A DNA stretch of 64,000 nucleotides, taken from contig NZ_JACJLR010000006.1 in assembly GCF_016902345.1 (NCBI RefSeq), forward strand, positions 1 through 64,000. The letters run 5' to 3'. A model generated the notes under the pieces. That model was not told the DNA's origin, made no database searches, and saw only the letters and a list, made by a program, of their open reading frames with translations. This document shows, in pieces, positions 17,079 to 25,663 of the stretch; the stretch's first letter is position 1; every line of letters starts with the position of its first letter. The DNA comes from Mediterraneibacter glycyrrhizinilyticus. GTDB taxonomy: Bacteria; Bacillota; Clostridia; Lachnospirales; Lachnospiraceae. The translations under genes were made by a program, and so were the position numbers.

Positions 17079-17131
17079 ACATGAGCGCTCATGTACTATG
17101 CAAATCTTACCACAAAGCCCCTTATTTTCAA
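17079..17131 (-). promoter_or_regulatory. Promoter and 16-bp palindromic operator of the beta-glucoside operon
   Basis: On the minus strand TTGAAA (17126-17131), a 16-bp spacer and TAAGAT (17104-17109) form a promoter. ACATGAGCGCTCATGT at 17079-17094, a perfect palindrome, lies at or just after the expected start. It is a good candidate operator for one of the two RpiR regulators encoded directly upstream. A leader hairpin CAGGCAGG/CCTGCCTG follows at about 17036-17058. Confidence 0.6.
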
Positions 17132-17181
17132 TTTTATTTGAACATTTTGACATATATTTACCGGAATAAAATTTGTTACAC

Positions 17182-17211
17182 AAAAAAAACAGACATATTG
17201 CATGTCTGTTT
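17182..17211 (-). terminator. Terminator after the RpiR regulator pair
   Basis: On the minus strand AACAGACAT pairs with ATGTCTGTT followed by eight T, seven bases past the stop of the regulator gene. It isolates the regulators from the PTS operon promoter. Confidence 0.85.
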
Positions 17212-17217
17212 CAGGAT

Positions 17218-17994
17218 TCAGGACTCTCCCGCGTGTCCTGCCAAAGAATCCGGGCAGCTTGTTCTGTCCTGCACTGCTGCCGCCAGGGCTTCCAGGATAT
17301 ACAATGCCGGGATCTGAGATACAATTTCTCCGCCGCCGTCTTTTCCCCTGTAAGCCTCCGGCATGTAGCACGGAAAGTTAACGTCCGACATCCGGGCTGC
17401 CGGGCACTGCCGTGTATTCGTTATGCTGACCACGGCTGAGCCCGCTGATTTATACCGGTTGATCCGGGTGAGAGTCCTGTCATTTTCCCCGGAAGCCGAC
17501 AGGACAATAAGCACGCTCATGGTTCCCTTTACCGGGTTGGCGTCCACAGCCCCTCCTTCCGCCAAGAAGGCGGAGCCGCCTGAACTGTTCATCAGATACG
17601 CCCCGTATCCCGCGAGCATCCCGCAGCCCCCATCCCCGCACAGGATGACCTGTCCGGCGTTCGCGCAGAGTTCTGCAGCAGCCTCCAGTTTCATTAAAAA
17701 CTCCCTGTCTCTTTCAGACTCCCTGACAAACTGGACCGCAGGAACCGCATCGAAAGAAACCTCTCTCTTCTGCCCTTCCAGTTCCCGCCTGACCCGGTAC
17801 TTCATCTCTGTATATCCTTCGCATCCCGCCTTTTCACAGAGCCGCAGTACCGTCGTCGTCGAGACGCCTGCCGCTTCCGCAAGCTGGCGGATGTTCATTT
17901 CCGCAATGTCCTCCATGTGGGATATTATATGATTATATACCTTAAATTCTCCCGGTTTCATCTCCCTGAGCTGACTATAAGTGAAAAGAGCCAT
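17218..17994 (-). CDS. MurR/RpiR-family regulator (HTH + SIS)
   Basis: A 258-residue regulator. The N-terminal helix-turn-helix of the RpiR type is clear (MNIRQLAEAAGVSTTTVLRLCEKAGCEGYTEMKYRV, about residues 34-69); the C-terminal half is a sugar isomerase (SIS) domain that senses phosphosugars (CGDGGCGMLAGYGAYL and VLIVLSASGENDRTLTRINR). It lies 21 bases after a paralogous gene and upstream of the beta-glucoside PTS operon, so control of that operon by phosphorylated sugar is likely. A tandem pair of RpiR proteins may form heteromers or act on different targets. Confidence 0.87.
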   Translation of the reverse strand: MALFTYSQLREMKPGEFKVYNHIISHMEDIAEMNIRQLAEAAGVSTTTVLRLCEKAGCEGYTEMKYRVRRELEGQKREVSFDAVPAVQFVRESERDREFLMKLEAAAELCANAGQVILCGDGGCGMLAGYGAYLMNSSGGSAFLAEGGAVDANPVKGTMSVLIVLSASGENDRTLTRINRYKSAGSAVVSITNTRQCPAARMSDVNFPCYMPEAYRGKDGGGEIVSQIPALYILEALAAAVQDRTSCPDSLAGHAGES

Positions 17995-18015
17995 TTCTTC
18001 CTCCTCCCGGCAGAG

Positions 18016-18747
18016 CTACTGAACAGGTCCGCTGTTGTACAGTTTCTTTGCCAGCGATTCAAGAATATAGACAACCGGGATCTGCGTGGTCACATTGCGC
18101 TCATTGACCAAAGCCTCCGCCACATGGTATGAAATATTGCAGTCCGACATTTTCGCCAGGACAGAATTCGCTTTGTTTGTTATAGAGATCAGGGCGCTTC
18201 CCCTCTGCTGCAGCTGGGAGGCAATAGAGACGGTCTGGCTGGTCATTCCTGATTCTGACAGGGCGATCGTAACCGTATTTTCTGACAGATCCTGCAGGAC
18301 AGGGAGCCATGGGTCATCAATAAACAGGCTGAAGTGCCCCACATTTGAAAAATACCTCGCACCATATCTTCCCAGTATCCCGGATGAGCCGATGCCGATA
18401 AATATCGTACACTGCGATTTTTTGAGATACTGATACGCTTTGGAGATGCTTTCCTGGAACTCTTCTGAATGGATGCGTTTCAAAAAACTCTGCAGCTCAT
18501 CTTCCCCGTCCGCCCTCAGGGCGTCGCGCTTTCCCTCAAGGTGTTCCCTGTATCTGAGCTTAAATTCACTGTAACCGTTTACTCCGCATTTCTTACAGAA
18601 CCGCAGGACTGTGGCGGTGGAAACATGCGCCATATCCGCAAGCTCTTTGATGGTCATTTTCCCGACCCGCTCCCTGTTCTTTACAATACAGTCATAGACC
18701 GCGAGGTCAAGTTCAGAAAAAGCCTCCATGATCTCTTTCGTAAACAT
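18016..18747 (-). CDS. MurR/RpiR-family regulator (HTH + SIS), paralogue
   Basis: A 243-residue relative of the next gene. The HTH (MTIKELADMAHVSTATVLRFCKKCGVNGYSEFKLRY, about residues 31-66) is followed by a SIS domain with IFIGIGSSGILGRYGARYF and VTIALSESGMTSQTVSIASQ, the second serine-rich phosphosugar loop. It is the first gene of a two-gene regulator operon ending at the terminator 17182-17211. The target is probably the beta-glucoside operon downstream, but this is inferred from position. Confidence 0.87.
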   Translation of the reverse strand: MFTKEIMEAFSELDLAVYDCIVKNRERVGKMTIKELADMAHVSTATVLRFCKKCGVNGYSEFKLRYREHLEGKRDALRADGEDELQSFLKRIHSEEFQESISKAYQYLKKSQCTIFIGIGSSGILGRYGARYFSNVGHFSLFIDDPWLPVLQDLSENTVTIALSESGMTSQTVSIASQLQQRGSALISITNKANSVLAKMSDCNISYHVAEALVNERNVTTQIPVVYILESLAKKLYNSGPVQ

Positions 18748-18776
18748 AAATCATCACCACCATGATATTTTTTACC

Positions 18777-18806
18777 ATTATAAAGGAATCCGAGAAACTT
18801 TGTAAA
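18777..18806 (-). promoter_or_regulatory. Promoter of the RpiR regulator pair
   Basis: On the minus strand TTTACA (18801-18806), an 18-bp spacer and TATAAT (18777-18782) lie about 30 bases before the start at 18747. A second, weaker candidate (TTGACT 18845-18850, TATGGA 18822-18827, 17-bp spacer) lies upstream in the shared 27-bp repeat. Confidence 0.65.
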
Positions 18807-18831
18807 GAAAGAAGTTTGACATCCATATCGG

Positions 18832-18859
18832 TGGCAGGCTGATTAGTCAAGGGGTTTTC
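18832..18859. repeat. 27-bp repeat, copy 2 (downstream of the DUF234-type ATPase gene)
   Basis: TGGCAGGCTGATTAGTCAAG plus GGGTTTTC repeats the sequence at 12073-12099 with one substitution and one added G. Here too it lies shortly after the 3' end (18877) of an accessory minus-strand gene. Confidence 0.65.
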
Positions 18860-18876
18860 GACCTCATCGTTACAGT

Positions 18877-20268
18877 TCATCTGTACATATCTCGCAATGT
18901 AACCAGTGTCACCATTCCTTTTTTCCCCGCTTCGGACAGTCCCTCTGTAAAGCCGTTCTTTGAAAAGATATAGTAGTGATATCTGCTGCCCTTTCCGAAC
19001 GCCCGGGAATATTCTTTCAGCAGTTCCAGTTCATCTGTTCCGACCTTTTCTTTTTTGTATTTACATGATCCTATAATATACTCGTTTCCCTCTGCCGGAC
19101 ACCCCACGATATCAATCTGCACCTGGCATCTGTTTTGAGGGTCATTCCCCCACCATTGTCCCAAATCTGTCAGGGAAATCGGCAGTTCCTCTGCATAATA
19201 CAGAAGATACTGCCTGCTCATTGTTTCAAAAGTAAGTCCCATGTAGTCCGACAGTTGTGCCTTTACCGCCTGTTCATATACTTTTCCGATCCGTCCGGAA
19301 TTCACAGCGATAATATTCTGCGGGACAAACCTGTACCAGAACCGGAAGAAATTATCTGCCAGCAGATAGATTGTCTTTTTCCCGGGTTTCTCTGTGATCG
19401 GTGTCTCTTTCTTAACAATGCCAAGTTCTGTCAGGACTCTGATATATTTGGCACAAGGACCTGTCTCCAGTCCTGTCCTGGTCGCGATCTCGTTCAGCCG
19501 GGATGCTCCTTCCGCGATCGCCTTGATGACAGAATTATATACCGCCGGCTCTCTCAGTTCCTGTTTCAGAAGATTCTCCGGCTCTTCGAAGAGATACCCC
19601 GACCGGTCAAAAAGATTTTCCAGAAGAGCGTCGTCCACACTTCCGCGTACTCCCAGCTTATTGATATAATGTGGGACTCCTCCCGTGATCCCGTAGATCA
19701 ATGCGTTGTCCTCGTCCGCCAGTTCAGGATGGAAAACTGCCGTTTCCCTATAGTTCAATGCCTCTATTTTAAACTGTCCCGACCTTCTTCCATATAGCGG
19801 ACTCTCATGCCCAAGCACCTGGTTTTCCATGAAGCTCATAGAAGATCCGCATAAGATCACAAAAAGCTTTGAACTGCTCCATCTGTGGTCGATCAGATGC
19901 TGGAGTATGGAAGAGATTGAAGGCTTTGCTTTTGCCAGATAAGGATATTCATCGATCACAAAAACTATCCTCTTTTCCTCTGAGAGCCGGCTGATTTCAT
20001 CCAGTGCATCTTCATAACTGCCAAACCATGGAAAAGACAATGCTCCCGGTCTCTCATATGCAGCGATCGCACGCGACAGAGTCTCAAGATTCTCCTGTTC
20101 TGTGGAATCCAATGCAGAAAAAAATACTGTAGGCTTGTCCTTACAGAATTCACTGATCAGAGCTGTCTTTCCAACCCGTCTTCTTCCATATATGACCATG
20201 CACTCAAACTGCCCTCCGGCATAACGTTTATTTAATTTGTTCAATTCATTTTCACGACAATAAAACAT
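18877..20268 (-). CDS. Stand-alone AAA-type ATPase with DUF234 C-terminal domain
   Basis: A 463-residue protein of the prokaryotic ATPase group that has an N-terminal P-loop (YGRRRVGKTALISEF, residues 27-41) and Walker B (KRIVFVIDEYPYLAKAK, about 98-114), a winged-helix middle (about 250-290, including ASRLNEIATRTGLETGPCAKYIRVLTELG) and a C-terminal DUF234 region with a PD-(D/E)XK-like segment: VQIDIVGCPAEGNEYIIGSCKYKKE. In many relatives the residue before CK is Glu (GECK); here it is Ser, which may weaken or abolish nuclease activity. The function is unknown; such genes behave as accessory elements. It starts at 20268 directly with the conserved FYCRENEL. Confidence 0.8.
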   Translation of the reverse strand: MFYCRENELNKLNKRYAGGQFECMVIYGRRRVGKTALISEFCKDKPTVFFSALDSTEQENLETLSRAIAAYERPGALSFPWFGSYEDALDEISRLSEEKRIVFVIDEYPYLAKAKPSISSILQHLIDHRWSSSKLFVILCGSSMSFMENQVLGHESPLYGRRSGQFKIEALNYRETAVFHPELADEDNALIYGITGGVPHYINKLGVRGSVDDALLENLFDRSGYLFEEPENLLKQELREPAVYNSVIKAIAEGASRLNEIATRTGLETGPCAKYIRVLTELGIVKKETPITEKPGKKTIYLLADNFFRFWYRFVPQNIIAVNSGRIGKVYEQAVKAQLSDYMGLTFETMSRQYLLYYAEELPISLTDLGQWWGNDPQNRCQVQIDIVGCPAEGNEYIIGSCKYKKEKVGTDELELLKEYSRAFGKGSRYHYYIFSKNGFTEGLSEAGKKGMVTLVTLRDMYR

Positions 20269-20416
20269 CCCAACACCGCCCTCTATAGTATCTTATAAGT
20301 TAGTTTCTTATGAGTTAGTTTATATTATAATAATATTTTCCGCTCAGATTTTCAAGATATTTTTCTCCTGTCATCCGATAATTATTTCCCGTTTATCAGG
20401 CAGAAAAACACAGAAT

Positions 20417-20445
20417 TTGACACCCCATCCCATAAGTGCTATAGT
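20417..20445 (+). promoter_or_regulatory. Promoter of the HelD-like gene
   Basis: TTGACA (20417-20422), 17-bp spacer, TATAGT (20440-20445). Since an upstream in-frame start codon falls inside this promoter, the true start of the gene must be downstream, at 20495. Confidence 0.85.
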
Positions 20446-20494
20446 ACGTGTACTTCATGGAATATCCGATATCAGAAAGGCAGGTGACTCTATA

Positions 20495-23400
20495 ATGGAT
20501 GCCCGGACCATACATAAATTCCGCCCGATCCCGGGCTTAAGCCGCGAGGCCGAAGAACGGCAGCTCGCAGAGATCATCCGGATCGCCCAGGATAACCTTG
20601 AAAGGGCGGAAAAAAGCGGGGAACAGCTTGCGGATGAGCTCCAGGATCTGATGGAGACCTTCGGGACGAAAGACAAGGAATCCATCGCCCTCTTTCATAA
20701 TACCCAGTCCCAGCTCCGGGAGAATCAGAGGGATCTGATCCGGTACCGGAAGGCGCGGACGAAGCCTTATTTCGGCCGCATCGACTTTAAGGATCCGAAG
20801 ATCCCTTATGCCGAGTCATACTATGTGGGCCGGGTCGGCATCTCCAAAGACAGTTTTGAACCCGTAGTCATCGACTGGCGCGCTCCCATCGCATCCGTTT
20901 ACTATGAGAACACCACCGGACACTGCAGTTATACTGTAAAGAATGAAGGGACATGTGAGATCGATCTGAAGCGCAAGCGCACCTATGAGATCGCTGATGA
21001 CCGGCTGGTGGACTTCTTCGATTCGGACGTGGTGGCAAACGACGAGCTCCTGACCAAGTATCTCGCGCGGAATAAAGGCGCGGTCCTCGGCGAGATCATT
21101 GCAACGATCCAAAAAGAGCAGAATGCAGTGATCCGAAGGTCCCCAAAAATGAACCTGATCGTGCAGGGCGTCGCCGGGTCCGGAAAGACAACGGTTGCAA
21201 TGCACCGCATTTCCTATATCCTGTATAACTACGAAGAAGAGTTCCGCCCGGAAGATTTCTACATCATCGGGAGCAACCGGATTCTTCTGAACTACATCAC
21301 CGGCGTGCTGCCGGACCTGGACGTGTACGGAGTGTCCCAGATGACCATGGAGCAGCTCTTTGTCCGCCTTCTCTACGAGGACTGGGATCCGAAGATCCAC
21401 CACATCCGCCCGTTGGATAAGAAAGACAGGCGGGGATGGCTCAAAGGAAGCTATGCGTGGTTCCAGGATCTGGAAGAGTTCTGCCGTTCTCTGGAGCGGG
21501 CAGCCATCCCTCAGGATAGCATCTGCCTGGAAAACGGCATCCTTATCATGAGCAGGGACAAGATCCTGGACTGCCTTGAGAATAATCCCCTCGTCTCCAT
21601 GCAGGGAAAGATCAATATGCTAAACGCGATCCTCCGCTCAAAACTGGAAAATGAGATGTCCGGAAAGTCTGTCACATATCCGCTCAAAGTAAAAAAGGAG
21701 ATCCTGAAAAAATACAGCCGTCATTTCGGAAAAGGAGTCTGGAAGGGGTCTGTCTTTGAAGTTTACCGCGAATTTCTGGACGCACAGGATCAGAACGGAA
21801 AGAGAGTCCCTTATTCTGAAAATAACTTTGACCTCTATGACCTGGCGGCCCTGGCCTACATTTACAAGCGCATCAAAGAGACGGACGGCATCCGCGAGGC
21901 GAGCCATGTGATCATCGACGAGGCGCAGGATTTCGGTATGATGGCGTACGGCGCACTCTCCTACTGTCTGCGGAACTGCACCTACACGATCATGGGAGAC
22001 GTCTCCCAGAATATCCATTACGGGTACGGGCTGAACGACTGGGAAGATCTGAAAAAGCTGATGCTCAGGGGAATATCCAGCGGGTTCGGCGTACTTAAGA
22101 AAAGTTACCGGAATACCGTGGAGATCTCGGATTTTGCGACCGGGATCTTAAGACATGGAAATTTCCCTGTCTATCCGGTGGACCCCGTCGAACGGCACGG
22201 GAATCCGGTCTGCGTGACCGGATGCAGTGATGAGTCAGACATGATCCGGGAAACAGCAGAGATGATCCGGAAATGGCAGGCGGACGGCAGAGAGACCATC
22301 GCCGTCATCTGCCGGGACGAGACAGCAGCTTCCAGAGTAAGCGAAGCCCTCAGCAGTGACCTCAAACTTGCAGACAGCAACCTGGAAACAGCTGAATTCA
22401 CAGAGGGGATCATGGTCCTCCCTGTGGAATATACGAAAGGGCTGGAGTTCGACGCTGTGGTCCTGTACGGCCCTTCTGAAAAAAATTATCCGTCGGAGGA
22501 CGGCTATGTCAAACTCCTGTATGTAGCTGCGACCCGTGCACTGCATGAGCTGGCTGTGATACACGCCGGCGATCTGACCGATCTGATCGCAAAACCGGTG
22601 CCGCAGGAAAAGCATCTTCAGGTTCTGGACACGGAGGAGAACAAGCCGCAGGTTGTAAAGGGCAATGCGGTTGCGCATCAGCAGCCTGCAGAGGGCGGCA
22701 CTATCACTCATCCGCAGGCTGCAGAAAACACCGCTGTCACTCATCCGCAGGCTGCGGGAGCATCGGGAAAAGGGACAGGGGCAGAGATCAGCCGGCGCCG
22801 GTTCCCGGGTTCCGGCCAGGGGAGCAAGAAAACGCTCAATCCCTCGCCTTATCCTTTCGGCTCCATCCCGGACAGCCGGATCCTCACCCGGCAGGAGCCC
22901 TGTTCCGCGGATCTCTCCATCCGTGATATCAAACGGACAGAAAAGGATTTTGACCTGATCAGCCGGCAGGGGATCCTCCGCCTGACCCCGGAATCTGAGG
23001 ACGTGATCCGGATCCGTTTCGTAAGCCGCGAGGTCCCGCCCTCCGGACCGGGAGCATGGAACTTTCTTCCGGACAAGTCTGTCCCCTGGACAGCGCGTGC
23101 CGGAAAATCCCTTGTGGAACTCTCGACCGCAAAGATCACCGTACAGATTGACAAGCGGAGCGGAGCCCTTAGATTTCTCTCCAGGGACGGCAGGCGGCTT
23201 CTGACAGAGAAAACTGCTCTCCCGAGACAGGTGGAGGGCGGAAAACGCGTCCGCACATGGGAATATTTTGACTGGCAGAAAGAGGAAAAGCTGTCCGCCA
23301 AAGGGATCCTTGCCGAAGATCTGGAGCGAATGGACCATAAGGCGCGGTACATCAGCTTTGGCGGGAAGAGGCTGCGCATGCCCCTCCTTGTATCCAAATA

Positions 23401-23563
23401 CGGATATGGGCTTGGCATCGCCGCGGAAGAGACTGTCCTGTGCTGTAACATTCCCATGTACGGCACTTATCTGTATACAGAAGGTCCCGGACAGATCGAT
23501 TATTATTTTATATACGGGGAAGATTACAGCAGGATCCTGGAGCTTTATCAGAAAATACAGTAG
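20495..23563 (+). CDS. helD: HelD-like superfamily 1 helicase fused to a GH31-type N-terminal beta-sandwich
   Basis: A 1022-residue protein. Residues 1-700 form a HelD-type ATPase: a long N-terminal coiled region, Walker A GVAGSGKTTVAMHR (about 225-238), a divergent central insertion, Walker B HVIIDEAQDFGMMAY (about 472-486) and the C-terminal motifs VEYTKGLEFDAVVLYGP and YVAATRALHELAVIH. HelD proteins remove RNA polymerase from DNA. Then comes a repetitive linker (THPQAAENTAVTHPQAAG, about 700-800) and a 220-residue domain. That domain has the order known from the N-terminal beta-sandwich of GH31 alpha-glucosidases: VIRIRFVSREVPP, LSTAKITVQIDKRSGALRFL, MPLLVSKYGYGLGIAAEE and IDYYFIYGEDYSRILELYQ; the catalytic barrel of GH31 is missing. 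AGGTGA before 20495 fixes the start. The HelD call is firm; the fused domain is assigned by motif recognition. Confidence 0.85.
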   Translation: MDARTIHKFRPIPGLSREAEERQLAEIIRIAQDNLERAEKSGEQLADELQDLMETFGTKDKESIALFHNTQSQLRENQRDLIRYRKARTKPYFGRIDFKDPKIPYAESYYVGRVGISKDSFEPVVIDWRAPIASVYYENTTGHCSYTVKNEGTCEIDLKRKRTYEIADDRLVDFFDSDVVANDELLTKYLARNKGAVLGEIIATIQKEQNAVIRRSPKMNLIVQGVAGSGKTTVAMHRISYILYNYEEEFRPEDFYIIGSNRILLNYITGVLPDLDVYGVSQMTMEQLFVRLLYEDWDPKIHHIRPLDKKDRRGWLKGSYAWFQDLEEFCRSLERAAIPQDSICLENGILIMSRDKILDCLENNPLVSMQGKINMLNAILRSKLENEMSGKSVTYPLKVKKEILKKYSRHFGKGVWKGSVFEVYREFLDAQDQNGKRVPYSENNFDLYDLAALAYIYKRIKETDGIREASHVIIDEAQDFGMMAYGALSYCLRNCTYTIMGDVSQNIHYGYGLNDWEDLKKLMLRGISSGFGVLKKSYRNTVEISDFATGILRHGNFPVYPVDPVERHGNPVCVTGCSDESDMIRETAEMIRKWQADGRETIAVICRDETAASRVSEALSSDLKLADSNLETAEFTEGIMVLPVEYTKGLEFDAVVLYGPSEKNYPSEDGYVKLLYVAATRALHELAVIHAGDLTDLIAKPVPQEKHLQVLDTEENKPQVVKGNAVAHQQPAEGGTITHPQAAENTAVTHPQAAGASGKGTGAEISRRRFPGSGQGSKKTLNPSPYPFGSIPDSRILTRQEPCSADLSIRDIKRTEKDFDLISRQGILRLTPESEDVIRIRFVSREVPPSGPGAWNFLPDKSVPWTARAGKSLVELSTAKITVQIDKRSGALRFLSRDGRRLLTEKTALPRQVEGGKRVRTWEYFDWQKEEKLSAKGILAEDLERMDHKARYISFGGKRLRMPLLVSKYGYGLGIAAEETVLCCNIPMYGTYLYTEGPGQIDYYFIYGEDYSRILELYQKIQ

Positions 23564-23576
23564 ACATGTCCAGAAT

Positions 23577-23622
23577 AACAAGAGAGAGGGGAGCCGCCGC
23601 AGCGGCTCCCCTCTCTCTTGTT
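23577..23622. terminator. Strong bidirectional terminator between helD and the P-ATPase gene
   Basis: A perfect 21-bp stem: 23577-23597 pairs with 23602-23622 around a four-base loop. It lies between two convergent genes and is flanked by T/A-rich ends on both sides. Confidence 0.9.
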
Positions 23623-23653
23623 CTTGTTGAGTTATTATCGGCTTATCAGCCGT

Positions 23654-25537
23654 TTACAGCCGCTTCACAAACAGCGCCCGGATCGCATTGAGCACCGCGA
23701 TGATCATAACGCCCACATCCGCAAAGATGGCGAGCCACATGTTGGCGATACCTACAGCCCCCAGCGCCAGGCAGATCAGCTTAACGCCGATGGCAAACCA
23801 GATATTCTCGTACACGATCCTCAGACATTTCCGTGAGATCCGGATCGCCTTTGCGATCTTCAGGGGATCGTCATCCATGAGGACGATATCCGCCGCCTCG
23901 ATCGCCGCGTCAGACCCCATAGCTCCCATAGCGATACCGATATCCGCACGGGAGAGGACCGGCGCGTCGTTGATGCCGTCGCCGACAAACGCGAGTTTTC
24001 CTTTTTCCGGCTTCCTGGCGAGGAGTTCTTCCACCTTATCCACTTTATCCCCGGGAAGAAGTTCTGCGTGGACCTCATCGATCCCCAGGTCCGCCGCCAC
24101 ATGCTCCGCAACCTTCTGTGAATCCCCGGTCAGCATGACTGTCCTCTCGACTCCCGCCGTGCGGAGCGCCCGGATCGCTTCCCTGGCATGAGGCTTCTCG
24201 ATGTCTGAGATCACGATATGCCCCGCATATTTTCCGTCCACTGCCATATGGATTATGGTCCCCGCCTGATGGCAGTCGATCCACCTGACTCCCAGCTTAT
24301 CCATCAGTTTGGAATTACCTGCTGCCACTTCAATACCGTCCACCTTTGCAGTCACGCCGTTTCCGCTGATCTCCCGGATATCCGTCACGCGGCTCCGGTC
24401 GATCTCTTTTCCATATGCGCGCTGCAGGCTCCTGCTGATGGGGTGGGAGGACGCACTCTCCGCGAGCGCCGCGTACTCCAGAAGCTGTTCTCTGTCCATC
24501 TGATTGTGATGGACTTCATTTACCTCGAACACGCCCTGCGTCAGCGTTCCGGTCTTGTCAAATACCACATATTTTGTCTTGGACAGTGTCTCCAAATAGT
24601 TAGAACCTTTGACCAGCACTCCCGCGTTGCTGGCTCCACCGATACCGGCAAAAAAGCTTAAGGGGATACTGATGACCAGGGCGCAGGGACAGCTTATGAC
24701 AAGGAATGTAAGAGCACGGTATATCCATGTTCCCCAGTCTGCCGGAAGTCCAAGGGCAAGCATCCGCACCAGCGGAGGCAGGATCGCCAGGGCAATGGCG
24801 CTGTAAACCACAGCCGGCGTATAGATCCTGGCAAACTTTGTGATAAATTCTTCGGACCTGGACTTCCGGGAACTTGCATTCTCCACCAGATCCAGGATCT
24901 TCGATACAGTGGATTCTCCGAATTCTTTTGTCGTCTTTATCTTCAGGACTCCGGTCATATTGATGCATCCGCTGATGATCTCATCGCCTTCCTCTGCATC
25001 TCTCGGAAGACTTTCTCCGGTGAGAGCGCTTGTGTTCAGCGTAGAGCTCCCTTCCACCACGATTCCATCAATAGGCACCTTTTCTCCCGGCTGGACGACG
25101 ATCACGGAACCGATCTCCACCTCATCCGGATCAACCTGCTCCAGTTTTCCGTATGTCTCAATATTCGCATAATCCGGACGGATGTCCATCAGCTCGCTGA
25201 TATTTCTCCGGCTCTTTCCTACCGCATAACTCTGGAACCACTCGCCAATCTGATAGAACAGCATGACCGCGATCGCCTCCGTATAATCCCCGTCCCCGGT
25301 CAGCGCTATGGCAATGGCTCCTATGGTTGCGACCGCCATCAGCAGGCTCTCGTCAAAAGGCTGTCTGTTCCTGATCCCCTTGAATGCTTTGATCAGGATA
25401 TCGTATCCAATGATCAAATAGGGTACAAGATAACATATAAATCTCACATATCCGGTAAATGGCAGGAAGCTGAACCCGATCATAAGCGCTGCTGCGACCA
25501 AGATCCTCGCCAGCATCTTTTTTTGTTTTTTATTCAT
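23654..25537 (-). CDS. Zn/Cd/Pb-type P1B ATPase
   Basis: A 627-residue heavy-metal-exporting P-type ATPase. Seen in order: N-terminal membrane segments, the actuator motif ALTGESLPRD, the transport CPC motif in FLVISCPCALVISIPL (about residues 275-290), the phosphorylation motif FDKTGTLTQG (about 322-331), the nucleotide-binding region with SSHPIS and the hinge GDGINDAPVLSRADIGIAMG. CPC together with two final membrane helices fits the Zn2+/Cd2+/Pb2+ class. No N-terminal metal-binding domain is present; it is encoded separately just upstream (25664-25882). The start at 25537 follows GAGGGAAATGAC. An imperfect palindrome at 25561-25580 suggests direct ArsR control. Confidence 0.93.
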   Translation of the reverse strand: MNKKQKKMLARILVAAALMIGFSFLPFTGYVRFICYLVPYLIIGYDILIKAFKGIRNRQPFDESLLMAVATIGAIAIALTGDGDYTEAIAVMLFYQIGEWFQSYAVGKSRRNISELMDIRPDYANIETYGKLEQVDPDEVEIGSVIVVQPGEKVPIDGIVVEGSSTLNTSALTGESLPRDAEEGDEIISGCINMTGVLKIKTTKEFGESTVSKILDLVENASSRKSRSEEFITKFARIYTPAVVYSAIALAILPPLVRMLALGLPADWGTWIYRALTFLVISCPCALVISIPLSFFAGIGGASNAGVLVKGSNYLETLSKTKYVVFDKTGTLTQGVFEVNEVHHNQMDREQLLEYAALAESASSHPISRSLQRAYGKEIDRSRVTDIREISGNGVTAKVDGIEVAAGNSKLMDKLGVRWIDCHQAGTIIHMAVDGKYAGHIVISDIEKPHAREAIRALRTAGVERTVMLTGDSQKVAEHVAADLGIDEVHAELLPGDKVDKVEELLARKPEKGKLAFVGDGINDAPVLSRADIGIAMGAMGSDAAIEAADIVLMDDDPLKIAKAIRISRKCLRIVYENIWFAIGVKLICLALGAVGIANMWLAIFADVGVMIIAVLNAIRALFVKRL

Positions 25538-25560
25538 GTCATTTCCCTCTTTCACGTTTT

Positions 25561-25580
25561 AATTAAATATATGCTTAATT
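25561..25580 (-). promoter_or_regulatory. Second candidate ArsR-type operator, before the P-ATPase gene
   Basis: AATTAA-atatatgc-TTAATT lies about 25 bases upstream of the P-ATPase start; the adjoining TTAATTGTTTA resembles one half of the perfect palindrome at 25904-25921. Binding by the ArsR protein encoded at 26016 is inferred. Confidence 0.45.
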
Positions 25581-25663
25581 GTTTATCTGATGAGCATTTT
25601 TACACCCCGGCATCCCTTCCGGATTCCGGGGCTGAATTATTATTGTTCGCACCTACAACATGC

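Noticed and set aside
22235-23581. 448-codon minus-strand frame opposite the HelD C-terminal part
   Set aside because: The plus-strand frame keeps GH31 N-domain motifs right across this region, while the antisense frame shows low-complexity, Arg/Leu-rich composition and no start signal.
25561-25640. CTGATGAG-containing sequence considered as a hammerhead ribozyme
   Set aside because: The remaining core (GAAA and matching stems) could not be found; the region is better read as ArsR operator and end of the HMA transcript.
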